Of a stretch of 64,000 nt of DNA, positions 37,811 through 46,179 are shown piece by piece. Below the pieces are notes generated by a model. The model had not been told where the DNA came from and searched no databases. It saw only the letters and a program-made list of their open reading frames with translations. The DNA is from Flavobacterium cellulosilyticum (GTDB lineage Bacteria; Bacteroidota; Bacteroidia; Flavobacteriales; Flavobacteriaceae): contig NZ_SMFK01000004.1 of the NCBI RefSeq assembly GCF_004349355.1, forward strand, positions 220,023 to 284,022, read 5' to 3'. The translations under genes and the position numbers were made by a program. Within the stretch, counting starts at the first letter, position 1. Every line of letters begins with the position of its first letter.

Positions 37811-37999
37811 GTGAAAGACATTTTAATAAGTATCTCTTTAATTTCTTTTGGAATATTTACCATTTGGTTTATAACAAAAAAGAAAAAATCACAGGAAACT
37901 GTTTTTGAAAGTGGAAACCGTATAAAAGGCATATTTGGGGGGATTGCATTTATTTTAATCGGAATAATTAAAATCTTAAATGATAATAATTTGTGGTAA
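37811..37999 (+). CDS. cassette 0: small two-helix membrane protein
   Basis: 62 residues from a GTG start. Two hydrophobic helices (LISISLISFGIFTIWFI and IFGGIAFILIGIIKIL) flank a basic loop. No family recognised. It is the only gene of the first cassette (37747 to about 38246). Confidence 0.6.
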   Translation: MKDILISISLISFGIFTIWFITKKKKSQETVFESGNRIKGIFGGIAFILIGIIKILNDNNLW

Positions 38000-38126
38000 A
38001 AATTTACTCCACAAAAACATAAAATTCGAAAACTGGAAAGTAGAAGTTTGACAAAGATTACTAAAAACAGAAACGCCTAACCGAATCTTAAATTGGAATT
38101 GTCAAACATTATAAATAAACAACCGA

Positions 38127-38252
38127 ACCGCCAACAGCCATTTTGAGCTAGCTGGAATTTAGTGGAATTACCGTTTCGCATCAAGTTTTCGTTTAGCCGA
38201 AAATTAAACGTTTACGAACTTCCAGCCATCTCAAAGTGGCATAACGTTAGCA
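38127..38252 (+). repeat. attC-like site 1
   Basis: 126 bp. The outer left edge ACCGCCAAC is near-complementary (8 of 9) to the cassette-0 start at 37747. The arms CCATTTTGAGCTAGCTGGAA and TTCCAGCCATCTCAAAGTGG pair imperfectly, and a central hairpin TTTTCG-N6-CGAAAA lies between. It ends in the core GTTAGCA at 38246. It shares about 90% of its bases with sites 2-4. Confidence 0.85.
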
Positions 38253-38268
38253 ACAAGCTTAAAAAAAA

Positions 38269-38694
38269 ATGAGTATAGAAAGAGACAATATGATTCGTTC
38301 ATTAAATAGTATTTTTATTCCCGAATTAAGAAAGTTGAAATTTAAGGGAAGTTTCCCTCATTATAGAAGAACTGAAAATGATAAAACGAATTTATTAACT
38401 TTTCAATTTGACAGAGATGGTGGTGGTTTTATAATAGAGTTAGCAAATCATATTGGAAAAGAACATACAACTCATTGGAATGAAATTATAGAACTAAAAA
38501 AGTTAAATGCACACGACCTGAATGAACGAAAAAGAATATATCCAAATTCAGAAAATGAAAATAATGGAAAAGCAGATTGGTTTAGATATGACAAGAAATC
38601 ATTTATTAACTTTGGAAACACATTTGACAAACTTGCCAAAAAAGTAACCGAAAGAATTCCCTTAATGGAAAAATATTGGAATGAGATTAAATAA
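38269..38694 (+). CDS. cassette 1: DUF4304-like protein
   Basis: 141 residues, cytoplasmic. FIPELRKLKFKGSFPHYRR and LTFQFDRDGGGFIIELANH match the layout of DUF4304 proteins, whose role is unknown; several are linked to polymorphic-toxin immunity. It is the single gene of its cassette, with the start 23 bases after the core at 38246. Confidence 0.6.
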   Translation: MSIERDNMIRSLNSIFIPELRKLKFKGSFPHYRRTENDKTNLLTFQFDRDGGGFIIELANHIGKEHTTHWNEIIELKKLNAHDLNERKRIYPNSENENNGKADWFRYDKKSFINFGNTFDKLAKKVTERIPLMEKYWNEIK

Positions 38695-38701
38695 AAAGCC
38701 A

Positions 38702-38827
38702 GTTGCTAACCGCCATTTTGAGCTAGCTGGAATTTAGTGGAATTATCGTTTCGCATCACATTTTCGTTAAGCCGAAAATTGAGCGGTTACGAACTTCCAG
38801 CCATCTCAAAGTGGCATAACGTTAGGC
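38702..38827 (+). repeat. attC-like site 2
   Basis: 126 bp. The left edge GTTGCTAAC is the exact reverse complement of GTTAGCAAC, the first nine bases of the cassette it closes (38246). The arms and central hairpin are as in site 1. It ends with the core GTTAGGC at 38821. Confidence 0.9.
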
Positions 38828-38847
38828 ATTATTTTAAAAAACTCAGG

Positions 38848-39738
38848 ATGGAAGAAAAATATTTTTGTCGAAATTGCAAAGGAGTACGAAATCATAAAGA
38901 ACTTTTTCAAAAGAAAACTAGAGGTGGTGATGACTTCAACTATTTCATGTGGATTAAAAACTATTTTGTGATTGAATGTCTTGGTTGTGAAAATATATCA
39001 TTTTTAGAAGTCTCGGGAGACACTGAAATGGTAGATTATGATGAAGAAGGAAATAGAGAATATTATTTTGAAAAGAACATTTTTCCTTTTTACCTTGAAA
39101 AAAGTAACGAACTTGAGCACTTATTTTACTTACCAGATAAAATTAAAGGAATATATACTGAAACAATTTTAGCATTCAAATCAAACTCTTACATATTGAC
39201 AGCTGGAGGTTTAAGAGCTATAATAGAAGCACTGTGTAACCATCTTAAAATAAAAAAAGGAAATTTAGAAGAGCGTATAGATTTGCTTCATAATAAAGGA
39301 CATTTAACTTTAAGTGAATCCAAAAGATTGCATTCAATTAGATTTTTAGGAAATGATGCATTACATGAAATTGAAAAACCGAAAAAAGAGCATTTGTTTA
39401 TTTTATTAGACATAATAAACCATTTACTAACTAATCTTTTCATTAATGATAAAAAAGTAAAAGGAACTATTGAAACAGTCATAGATAAATATGAAGATTT
39501 TCTGAAATTAACACAAAACAAGGTTAATAAAGAAATGCTTGGAAATCAATTTTCATTAAATCAAATATTAGGTAAATCAAAAAGATTAATCAAAAAAAAT
39601 AATTTTGAGGAATTTGAAAAAAAACTAATTGCTGATATTCAAAATGCAGAAATTGATTTTTTTAGTATAAGCGAAACAAAAGATAATATTACAATTTATA
39701 CAGTTGAAAAAGAACCTGAGATGACATTAAATTGGTAA
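38848..39738 (+). CDS. cassette 2: Cys-rich N-terminus plus DUF4145 domain
   Basis: 296 residues if the ATG at 38848 is used. The same frame is open from 38737, but that part is the attC-like site. The N-terminus has two CxxC pairs (CRNC, and CLGC about 40 residues on), a likely zinc knuckle. Residues about 105-205 form a DUF4145-type domain (TAGGLRAIIEALCNHLKI, IRFLGNDALHE). DUF4145 occurs in restriction enzymes and anti-phage proteins, so a defence role is possible. The stop falls 6 bases before site 3. Confidence 0.75.
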   Translation: MEEKYFCRNCKGVRNHKELFQKKTRGGDDFNYFMWIKNYFVIECLGCENISFLEVSGDTEMVDYDEEGNREYYFEKNIFPFYLEKSNELEHLFYLPDKIKGIYTETILAFKSNSYILTAGGLRAIIEALCNHLKIKKGNLEERIDLLHNKGHLTLSESKRLHSIRFLGNDALHEIEKPKKEHLFILLDIINHLLTNLFINDKKVKGTIETVIDKYEDFLKLTQNKVNKEMLGNQFSLNQILGKSKRLIKKNNFEEFEKKLIADIQNAEIDFFSISETKDNITIYTVEKEPEMTLNW

Positions 39739-39744
39739 AAAAAC

Positions 39745-39871
39745 AATGCCTAACAGCTGTTTTGAGCTAGCTGGAGTTTAGTGGAATTCCCGTTTCGCAT
39801 CAAGTTTTCGTTAAGCCGAAAACTGAAAGGTTACGAATTTCCAGCCATCTCAAAGCAGCAAAACGTTATGC
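39745..39871 (+). repeat. attC-like site 3
   Basis: 127 bp. The left edge AATGCCTAAC is the exact reverse complement of the cassette-2 start GTTAGGCATT. Beyond it, 14 of 15 bases pair, the one exception being A opposite C. It ends with the core GTTATGC at 39865. Confidence 0.9.
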
Positions 39872-39894
39872 CTAATTATAAAAAAAAGAACCGA

Positions 39895-41034
39895 ATGAAA
39901 GTTAAGAATATTATATCATCACTGATTCTGACTATTTATAGCTTGACAATTTTTGCTCAAGACCAAACAACGGAAGATTTAAAAACTTTGTCCGACAATA
40001 AGCAATTTGACAAAATCATAGAACAACATACTTCTAAATCAAAGGATTACAGCGCCAAAGCACTGTATTATATTGGACAAGCTTACTATATGAAAGAAGA
40101 CGACAACAATTGTCTTAAATTTATGAACCTTTCAATCGAAAAAGATTCAAAAGACCCTGCTCCACTATATATAAAGGCTTCAACTTTGAACTATATGCAG
40201 AAGTATGATGAAGCTGTAAAATCATTCCAATTAGCTATTAGTTTAAAATCGGACGATGCCGAATTTTACAGCGGACTTGGCGACTCTTACTATAATTTAG
40301 AAAAATTAGACTTAGCTCTTGAAGCGTACAAAAAAGCAACTGAACAAAAGAACTGCCAAGACAGACCATATTCATTTGTTGCTCAGATCTATTCTGACCA
40401 AAAGAATAATGACAAAGCATTAGAAGCCTTTTATATAGCCAAATCAAAAATAGACAACAAATCTAATTCATATATCAACGCATTGTTCAATATCGGACTA
40501 CTCGAATCTTCAAAAGGTAATAATGAGAAAGCTGAACCTGCCTTTGTTGAGCTTTTACAATTAGACCCAACCGATTATCATTCTTATGCAAAACTCATCC
40601 AAATCTTTTATCATAGAAAAGAGTATGATAAAGCAAAACCATATAAAGTCAAACTATATGATGCTCACAGAAATGGGCTACTTAAAGACAATTTAAAAGA
40701 TATGTTTTGCTTCGATCAATTTAAATGGAATGACAAGCAAATTCAAGTATATGAAAGATATGAAGAAGGTTCAAAAGACATTTACAATAAACATTTGTTC
40801 TATGTTGTAAATCAGGAGGACAACATTGATTATAGAATCCAAACAGAGTTTTCTCCAATTTCTGTAGAACAAGGCGGGTCAAAATATTTACTCTGCCGAA
40901 CAAAAGGCGATACACATTCGACATTCAACATTGGCTTCAACGACAACTTAAAATATGATGACTTGAAGAAAAGTGTAATTGAAATTCTTGAAGATAAAGT
41001 TAAACCGACAGCGACTTCAAAACCAACTAAATAA
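39895..41034 (+). CDS. cassette 3: secreted TPR protein
   Basis: 379 residues from ATG 39895; the longer open frame from 39781 runs through the attC-like site. A signal peptide (IISSLILTIYSLTIFAQ) is followed by TPR repeats over residues about 20-240 (AKALYYIGQAYYMKED, DPAPLYIKASTLNYMQKYDE, and three more). The C-terminal 130 residues are unassigned. It is probably a periplasmic protein-protein scaffold. Single gene in its cassette. Confidence 0.75.
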   Translation: MKVKNIISSLILTIYSLTIFAQDQTTEDLKTLSDNKQFDKIIEQHTSKSKDYSAKALYYIGQAYYMKEDDNNCLKFMNLSIEKDSKDPAPLYIKASTLNYMQKYDEAVKSFQLAISLKSDDAEFYSGLGDSYYNLEKLDLALEAYKKATEQKNCQDRPYSFVAQIYSDQKNNDKALEAFYIAKSKIDNKSNSYINALFNIGLLESSKGNNEKAEPAFVELLQLDPTDYHSYAKLIQIFYHRKEYDKAKPYKVKLYDAHRNGLLKDNLKDMFCFDQFKWNDKQIQVYERYEEGSKDIYNKHLFYVVNQEDNIDYRIQTEFSPISVEQGGSKYLLCRTKGDTHSTFNIGFNDNLKYDDLKKSVIEILEDKVKPTATSKPTK

Positions 41035-41044
41035 CAAGAATAAC

Positions 41045-41171
41045 TAGGCATAACAGCTGTTTTGATATAGCTGGAATTTAGTGGAATTACCGATTCGCAT
41101 CAAGTTTTCGTTAAGCCGAAAATTGAGCGGTTACGAACTTCCAGCCATCTCAAAGCAGCGGGACGTTATGC
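41045..41171 (+). repeat. attC-like site 4
   Basis: 127 bp. The left edge TAGGCATAAC is the exact reverse complement of the cassette-3 start GTTATGCCTA (14 of 15 over the longer stretch). It ends with GTTATGC at 41165. The TTA of this core is also the stop codon of the minus-strand methyltransferase. Confidence 0.9.
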
Positions 41172-42266
41172 CTCACTTAAAGAAGCATCGTGCATAGCGA
41201 TAGCGTTGAATATCTGTAGTGCTACTTGTGGCACTATTGCGTTTCCTCCTGCTTTGATTGATTCTTCATTCCATTTTCTTCTTGAAATGGAAGTAGTGTC
41301 CAATCGCTCGGAAATCCCATCATCTCCATTACAAATTGGGGATTGAGTTGGCCATCTACCATCATCGTGAGTCCAACTTGCTTTCCTTTTTCCAAACGCT
41401 TTTTTACGCAAGGATCCTTGGGATTCCCTCTGTTCCTGTTGTCCGATGCATTCGGGGTTGGTAGCATTCCACTCGTTACCCATTTGGCAACCGTTTCCTC
41501 TAAATTCCCCTTGTTTCTTTCCGCTAGTTTTTGGTTGTTTAGATTCATCCCATTCACTTTGTTTGCTCGTGGTGTCGGTATTAGTCCGTTGAACATCGCT
41601 TGATCCAATATGCTGTTTGGTCTCTGTTCTCCATTCTTTCGACTCATCATTGTTTTCGCTCCTTTTTCTAACAATCCGATCACTCGTTCTGGATGATTTC
41701 TTTGTACACTCGTTGGAGTAGGCCACAAACCAAATTCTCTCTCTTCTATGTGGAGCACCGACGGAACAAGCTGGAAGTATAACCGGTTGTACTTCGTACC
41801 CTTCATTTTCCAAGTTAACTTGCACCTCTTCGAATACCAACCCTCCATTCCAATTAACAAGGCCAAGAACGTTTTCCCCCACAATGTAGCGTGGTTTAAT
41901 CTCTCTAATTGCTCTAAGCATTTCTGGCCATAAATGACGTTCGTCTTCGTTTCCAAGCCTTTTTCCTGATGTTGAGTATGGCTGGCATGGAAACCCTCCA
42001 GTAAGGATGTCGATTTTTCCTCTGTGAATAGTGAAATCTGTTTTTGTGATGTCTTCATAAGTAATAGCGTTTGGCCAATAGTATTTTAATATTTTTTGCC
42101 CGAAAGGATTCCATTCGCAATGAAATTCATTTTTCCATCCCATCCATTCAGCAGCTAAATCAAATCCTCCAATTCCAGAAAATAATGAACCGTGAGTAAG
42201 CAAAGGCATAACAGCTGCTTGTACGCATTGCGGATTTTCCTGTTCAATCATATTTTCGTTTCGCAT
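41166..42266 (-). CDS. cassette 4: orphan C5-cytosine DNA methyltransferase
   Basis: 366 residues from ATG 42266; an in-frame ATG at 42212 (MPLLTHGSLFSG) is also credible, and the frame is open to 42311. C5-MTase motifs are motif I SLFSGIGGFDLAAEW (about 27), motif IV GGFPCQPYS with catalytic Cys93, motif VI ENV at 130, motif VIII RRERIWFVA, and motif X GGNAIVPQVALQI at the end. It would methylate cytosine in a short DNA site. No restriction enzyme is nearby. It is the only array gene on the minus strand, and a second gene is nested inside it in another frame. Confidence 0.9.
   Translation of the reverse strand: MRNENMIEQENPQCVQAAVMPLLTHGSLFSGIGGFDLAAEWMGWKNEFHCEWNPFGQKILKYYWPNAITYEDITKTDFTIHRGKIDILTGGFPCQPYSTSGKRLGNEDERHLWPEMLRAIREIKPRYIVGENVLGLVNWNGGLVFEEVQVNLENEGYEVQPVILPACSVGAPHRRERIWFVAYSNECTKKSSRTSDRIVRKRSENNDESKEWRTETKQHIGSSDVQRTNTDTTSKQSEWDESKQPKTSGKKQGEFRGNGCQMGNEWNATNPECIGQQEQRESQGSLRKKAFGKRKASWTHDDGRWPTQSPICNGDDGISERLDTTSISRRKWNEESIKAGGNAIVPQVALQIFNAIAMHDASLSEA
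41234..42058 (-). CDS. nested gene inside the methyltransferase, alternative frame
   Basis: 274 residues, same strand, one frame off, wholly inside the methyltransferase gene. It looks like a real protein and not a shadow. It has a SLFTEEKST start, an aromatic core (LIGMEGWYSKRCKLTWKMKG, then KYNRLYFQLVPSVL), three WPTP/IPTP/LPTP-type repeats (LWPTPTSVQ, LIPTPRANK, MLPTPNASD) and an ending NPQFVMEMMGFPSDWTLLPF. I recall proteins with this repeated PTP pattern beside phage and Bacteroidota cytosine methylases, but the function is not known to me. A start within the parent gene implies internal initiation. Confidence 0.6.
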   Translation of the reverse strand: MKTSQKQISLFTEEKSTSLLEGFHASHTQHQEKGLETKTNVIYGQKCLEQLERLNHATLWGKTFLALLIGMEGWYSKRCKLTWKMKGTKYNRLYFQLVPSVLHIEEREFGLWPTPTSVQRNHPERVIGLLEKGAKTMMSRKNGEQRPNSILDQAMFNGLIPTPRANKVNGMNLNNQKLAERNKGNLEETVAKWVTSGMLPTPNASDNRNRGNPKDPCVKKRLEKGKQVGLTMMVDGQLNPQFVMEMMGFPSDWTLLPFQEENGMKNQSKQEETQ

Positions 42267-42333
42267 TATGTTTATTTTTAAGATGAAATTTTGTAGTTCC
42301 GAAGTCCGCAACGACGATACAAGCAGCAGCCCG
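42204..42333 (+). repeat. attC-like site 5, cut by an IS at its core
   Basis: The left edge AGGCATAAC is the exact reverse complement of the cassette-4 start GTTATGCCT. The arms differ from sites 1-4: CAGCTGCTTGTACGCATTGC pairs imperfectly with the segment TCCGCAACGACGATACAAGC and beyond. The right core is missing because the IS1182 element begins at 42333; ACGTTGGCA reappears at its far end (44066-44074). Confidence 0.8.
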
Positions 42334-44068
42334 TCAAACTGTCTAAAAACCTCCCCTTCCTTAATTTGTTTTTTAGTATGAAAAATCGTTCAAAAAACTT
42401 GTTTCTTACATTCCTTTTCTTTATCTTTAAGTATGTTTTAAACCGCTAAAAAGATAGTTTATGAGTAAATTCATTATTGGAACCAACAGAAACCAACTCC
42501 CGCTTTTTGCAACATCTATTGACGATGCTATTGCGCAAGACAACGAAATCAGACTCATTGATTTATTTGTGGACAGTTTGAAATTATCGGATTTTGGATT
42601 TAATTTTGATTTTGTCGAAAACGGAAGACCCGCTTATCACCCTTCGGATTTACTGAAACTATTTATTTACGGTTATCTCAATCGTATGCGTTCTTCCAGA
42701 ACTCTTGAAAAAGAATGCTCCCGAAACATTGAACTGATGTGGCTTATGAAAGGGCTTGTTCCTGATCACAATACTATTGCCAATTTTCGTAAAGACAATC
42801 CTAAAGCCATTGCTCGTGTTTTTCGTGCCACAGTAAAAATGGCAGCTCATTTTGAACTCATTGGAGGTACTTTGGTAGCGGGAGATAGTACTAAACTTAG
42901 AGCTCAAAACTCTAAGAAAAACAACTTTAATCCTGCAAAAATAGAACGACACATTGCTTATATCGATGCGCGACTCGAAGAATACAACGCCGCTTTAGCC
43001 AAAGAAGATGGCGATTCTGAAAACAATAAAATCATCACTAAAAAAATTCAGAAACACACTAATCAAAAACAAAAATACATTGAATATCAAAATACAATTG
43101 ACACCACAGGAGTAACTCAAATCTCGACTTCAGATCCTGATAGTCGCCAGATTATGACCCGTAACAATATCTCCGAAGTGGCTTATACTGTGCAAACTGT
43201 TGTTGATGCCCAGCACAACATTCCTATTGATTTTAAGGTTACCAATGAAAACGATTCCAAAGCAATGGGCAGTATGCTTCGGCGCAGCAAAACTATTTTG
43301 GGACACAACAACTTCACCGCCATTTACGACAAAGGGTATCACACCGGAAGCGAGTTTAAATACGCTAATATGCTTGGCATTGACGTTTTGGTAGCCATTC
43401 CTGGTGTAGCAGCTCATGCGCCAGATTTGGCTTTTGATGTAGAACATTTTAAATACAACAAAGACAACGATTCTTATACTTGCCCTGCCAATGAAATCCT
43501 AACCACAAACGGAAATTGGTACAATAAAACCAATGGGAAATCCATAACCAAAATGAAGCATTACAAAACTGCTGGCTGTTTGTCCTGCGTATTTTTCTCG
43601 AAATGCACCAAAAACAAAAAAGGAAGACTCATTGAGCGTTCCCAGTATGCTGATTTGATTTATGAAAACAAAATACGAATGGAAAACAACTACGAAATAT
43701 ATCGCAAACGACAAGCCATTGTAGAACATCCTTACGGCGTCATCAAACGGCAATGGGGATTTTATTACATTATGACCAAGAAAACAATCAAACACGCCTC
43801 TGCCGATGTGGGACTCATCTTTACGGCTTACAATCTGCGTAGAATTTTCAATTTAATTGACCAAAATCTTTTAAAACAGTATCTAAAAATGCTGACTTTG
43901 TTTATTCTTGCTATAAGAAGCTTTTTTAAAGCTTTTTACGAGTATACTATTTCTTATCCCAAACTAAATATATATTCTAAAAATTATTTAACTGTAGCTT
44001 AAATCAACTATTTTTACTCTGAAATTAATTAAAATAACGCAGTTTATAGGTTTTTAGACAAACTGACG
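42333..44068 (+). mobile_element. complete IS1182-family insertion sequence
   Basis: About 1.74 kb. The terminal inverted repeats are imperfect: left CGTCAAACTGTCTAAAAACC, right (reverse complement) CGTCAGTTTGTCTAAAAACC. It carries one full transposase gene. It sits exactly at the core of attC-like site 5. Confidence 0.85.
42461..44002 (+). CDS. IS1182 family transposase
   Basis: 513 residues. IS1182 features are FVENGRPAYHPSDLLKLFIY and YLNRMRSSRTLEKECSRNIE in the N-terminal part, VAGDSTKLRAQNS and YDKGYHTGSEF in the DDE core, a cysteine cluster (CLSCVFFSKC), and VEHPYGVIKRQWGFYYI before the C-terminus. It is intact and probably active. Confidence 0.93.
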   Translation: MSKFIIGTNRNQLPLFATSIDDAIAQDNEIRLIDLFVDSLKLSDFGFNFDFVENGRPAYHPSDLLKLFIYGYLNRMRSSRTLEKECSRNIELMWLMKGLVPDHNTIANFRKDNPKAIARVFRATVKMAAHFELIGGTLVAGDSTKLRAQNSKKNNFNPAKIERHIAYIDARLEEYNAALAKEDGDSENNKIITKKIQKHTNQKQKYIEYQNTIDTTGVTQISTSDPDSRQIMTRNNISEVAYTVQTVVDAQHNIPIDFKVTNENDSKAMGSMLRRSKTILGHNNFTAIYDKGYHTGSEFKYANMLGIDVLVAIPGVAAHAPDLAFDVEHFKYNKDNDSYTCPANEILTTNGNWYNKTNGKSITKMKHYKTAGCLSCVFFSKCTKNKKGRLIERSQYADLIYENKIRMENNYEIYRKRQAIVEHPYGVIKRQWGFYYIMTKKTIKHASADVGLIFTAYNLRRIFNLIDQNLLKQYLKMLTLFILAIRSFFKAFYEYTISYPKLNIYSKNYLTVA

Positions 44069-44105
44069 TTGGCAGTAATTTTAAATCCTCAATATTTTAA
44101 GACTT

Positions 44106-44588
44106 ATGAATATTAAAATAACATTTATTTTCCTTTTCACTTTACTTTCGATTGGAACATATTCTCAGAAAAAAACTCAAAAACTTTATCAGATAATTAT
44201 TTCCAAATCCGATGAAAAAGATATTAAGAATCGTGACTTTGTCAAGATTGATTCTTTAGGTAACATATTGAGCTTTAATAAAGAAACTGGTGAAAAAGTT
44301 AACTTAAAAAGCTTCAACAAAGCACTAACCAAATTTGTCACTGAAGAATCGGAAGTAAAAAAAATTCCTGGGAGTAATAATTTCAGTCCGCTTACGGTTA
44401 TGCCTGGAAAAGGTCAATATAGTTTTGGAATAACAATAATTTTTTTAGAAGATTATCACAACGAAAAAGAGTTTAAAACAAAAACCGAATATAAATGGAC
44501 TTCAGTTTCCGACACTAACCAACGAGAATTATTCTTTAAGTATCTTTCGAAAGAAGATAAATTAGTAATGGAAAAGTTTCTGGATTGA
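44106..44588 (+). CDS. cassette 5: secreted hypothetical protein
   Basis: 160 residues with a signal peptide (ITFIFLFTLLSIGTYSQ). No family recognised. It lies between the core GTTGGCAGTA (44068) and its exact reverse complement TACTGCCAAC (44595-44604), so it is a one-gene cassette even though the IS element and the IS91 block adjoin it. Confidence 0.65.
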   Translation: MNIKITFIFLFTLLSIGTYSQKKTQKLYQIIISKSDEKDIKNRDFVKIDSLGNILSFNKETGEKVNLKSFNKALTKFVTEESEVKKIPGSNNFSPLTVMPGKGQYSFGITIIFLEDYHNEKEFKTKTEYKWTSVSDTNQRELFFKYLSKEDKLVMEKFLD

Positions 44589-44604
44589 AAAAACTACTGC
44601 CAAC

Positions 44605-45467
44605 AGCTAAGAGTTTCGTTGGGTGCGTAGCACCAACAATGAAACTCCGGTTGAACGGAACCGATTACATGCCGTTAACACTATGGACTTATCGTAAAGA
44701 TTTTAGAGAGGATATCAAGAGGATTTAGGATCCTCTTTTTTTTTTGGACTAGTTTCTGCTTCGTTTTTCAGTGTTTTCGGTCACTTTTGGGCATAAAATC
44801 CCTTACCCGTAAAGTTAGCTTTTGCAGGGAATGTTGTTTTGGCTACCGCCAAGATACCAAGCAGGCGGACCCCGCTGATCAAAAACGGCTATTCGGTGTA
44901 AATTCCCTGTTTTGCAACGGGGACATTTTGGCAAAAAAGGCTTTTTCTCTACTTTATCCAGTACATTTACCTTTAGTTTTTCTTGTAAAAGCTTCAATTT
45001 TTGTCGTTTCCAAGTGCTGCTCAAAAAACCATAATGACGGATTTTTACAAATCGTTTGGGTAATATATGCAAGGAAAACCGCCTGATAAATTCCTCATGT
45101 GTAAGTGTCATTAGATTTTTGACTCCAGCCAGTCGATAATCCTTGTAATCAAAAGTCACATTCTGATTATCGATACTTTTTATTCTGTAGTTGCTAATAG
45201 CAATTTTATGGGTGTATCTGCCCAAATATTCCACCACAGACTTCGCGTTTCCAAAAGGCTTTTTGGCAAAAACCACCCAAGGTTTTTGCCATAATTCTTA
45301 CCGTATTTGTTCGTATTTTATAGGATCTTTTGCTTTGAGTTTTTCGCAAAACTTGGCTCTAAAAACCTTTGATTTTTATGTGAATGGAAATAGAAATTTG
45401 GCGAATGTTTTGCCTTTATTCCAAACATCATTTATCAATTCATTTATCGGGAATTATGACAAAAAAA
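44605..45467 (-). mobile_element. IS91-related block, copy A
   Basis: Begins right after the AACAGCT end of cassette 5 with a bulged hairpin GAGTTTC...GAAACTC (44611-44647) and CGGTT-N6-AACCG. An AAGAGGAT/ATCCTCTT stem with a T run follows (about 44716-44752). A minus-strand IS91 transposase C-terminal fragment occupies 44815-45276, extending in broken form to about 45412. Copies B, C and D at 46500, 50848 and 52777 share the same first 300 bases. Confidence 0.75.
44815..45276 (-). pseudogene. IS91 family transposase, C-terminal fragment
   Basis: 153 residues matching the Y2 rolling-circle transposase family: VVEYLGRYTHKIAISNYRI, VTFDYKDYRLAGVKNLMTLT, EEFIRRFSLHILPKRFVKIR and HYGFLSSTWK, then the zinc-like CPRCKTG. 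The N-terminal catalytic part is missing. Confidence 0.85.
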
Positions 45468-45468
45468 C

Positions 45469-45748
45469 ATTAAACACGCCTCTGACGATGTAGGATTGAT
45501 TTTCGTCACCTACAATTTGCGCTAAATTTTCAATTTAATTGACCAAAATCTTTTAAAACAGTATAAAAATACTGACTTTATTTGTTCTTGCTATAAGAAG
45601 CTTTTTTAAAGCTTTTTACGCGTATACTATTTCTTATCCCAAACTAAATATATATTCTAAAAAATATTTAACTGTAGCTTAAATCAACTATATTTACTCT
45701 GAAATTAATTAAAATAACGCAGTTTATAGGTTTTTAGACAAACTGACG
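45469..45748 (+). mobile_element. IS1182 3'-end fragment
   Basis: The last 280 bases of the element at 42333, nearly identical from the AAACACGCCTCTG region to the terminal repeat, with frameshifts. Its outer end again meets ACGTTG, the start of the next cassette. Confidence 0.85.
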
Positions 45749-45803
45749 TTGTGAGCTATAATCGCTTACGAGACGAAAACACTCCTAAATAATGTATCAT
45801 TTA

Positions 45804-45835
45804 TTTGCTATTTGTTAACTTTTGAGATAACTTTG
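45804..45835 (+). promoter_or_regulatory. promoter of toxin-antitoxin cassette 6
   Basis: TTTG (45804-45807), a 20-base spacer, TAACTTTG (45828-45835). The ATG follows 5 bases later, so the mRNA may be leaderless. The cassette carries its own promoter, as toxin-antitoxin cassettes usually do. Confidence 0.6.
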
Positions 45836-45839
45836 CAGT

Positions 45840-46175
45840 ATGAGCAGACAAATTATATTTTACGAAAATCATTTTATTGATTTCTTCCAAAAACAAGATG
45901 GAAAAGTCCAAGAGAAAATAAAATATGTTCTAGAGTTAATTAAACAAGTTGAAAAGGTTCCTGAGAAATTTTTAAAACATTTAACTGGAACAAATGGACT
46001 TTATGAAATTAGAATTGAATATCAGTCAAATATTTATAGAATATTTTGCTGTTTTGACAAAGGAAAATTGAATGTGCTTTTTAATGGTTTTCACAAGAAA
46101 ACTCAAAAGACACCAAAAAATGAAGTGGATAAAGCATTAATTTTAATGAATGAATATTTTCAACATAAAAACTAA
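45840..46175 (+). CDS. cassette 6: RelE/HigB-like toxin (Gp49 type)
   Basis: 111 residues. FLKHLTGTNGLYEIRIEYQS, NIYRIFCCFDKGKLNVLFNGFHKKTQKTP is the Gp49/HigB layout of ribosome-dependent mRNA interferases, with the conserved Arg and Lys residues. The antitoxin starts 4 bases downstream (toxin-first order, as in higBA). Confidence 0.88.
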   Translation: MSRQIIFYENHFIDFFQKQDGKVQEKIKYVLELIKQVEKVPEKFLKHLTGTNGLYEIRIEYQSNIYRIFCCFDKGKLNVLFNGFHKKTQKTPKNEVDKALILMNEYFQHKN

Positions 46176-46179
46176 CAAA

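Noticed and set aside
38737..38847. Long starts for the cassette 2 and cassette 3 genes at 38737 and 39781
   Set aside because: These stretches are the attC-like sites themselves. Their near-identical N-termini come from the repeat, and good ATGs with a zinc knuckle or a signal peptide lie just downstream.
38127..41171. CRISPR array
   Set aside because: The repeats are about 126 bp, spacing is hundreds of bases to over 1 kb, the spacers are genes, and no cas genes are present.
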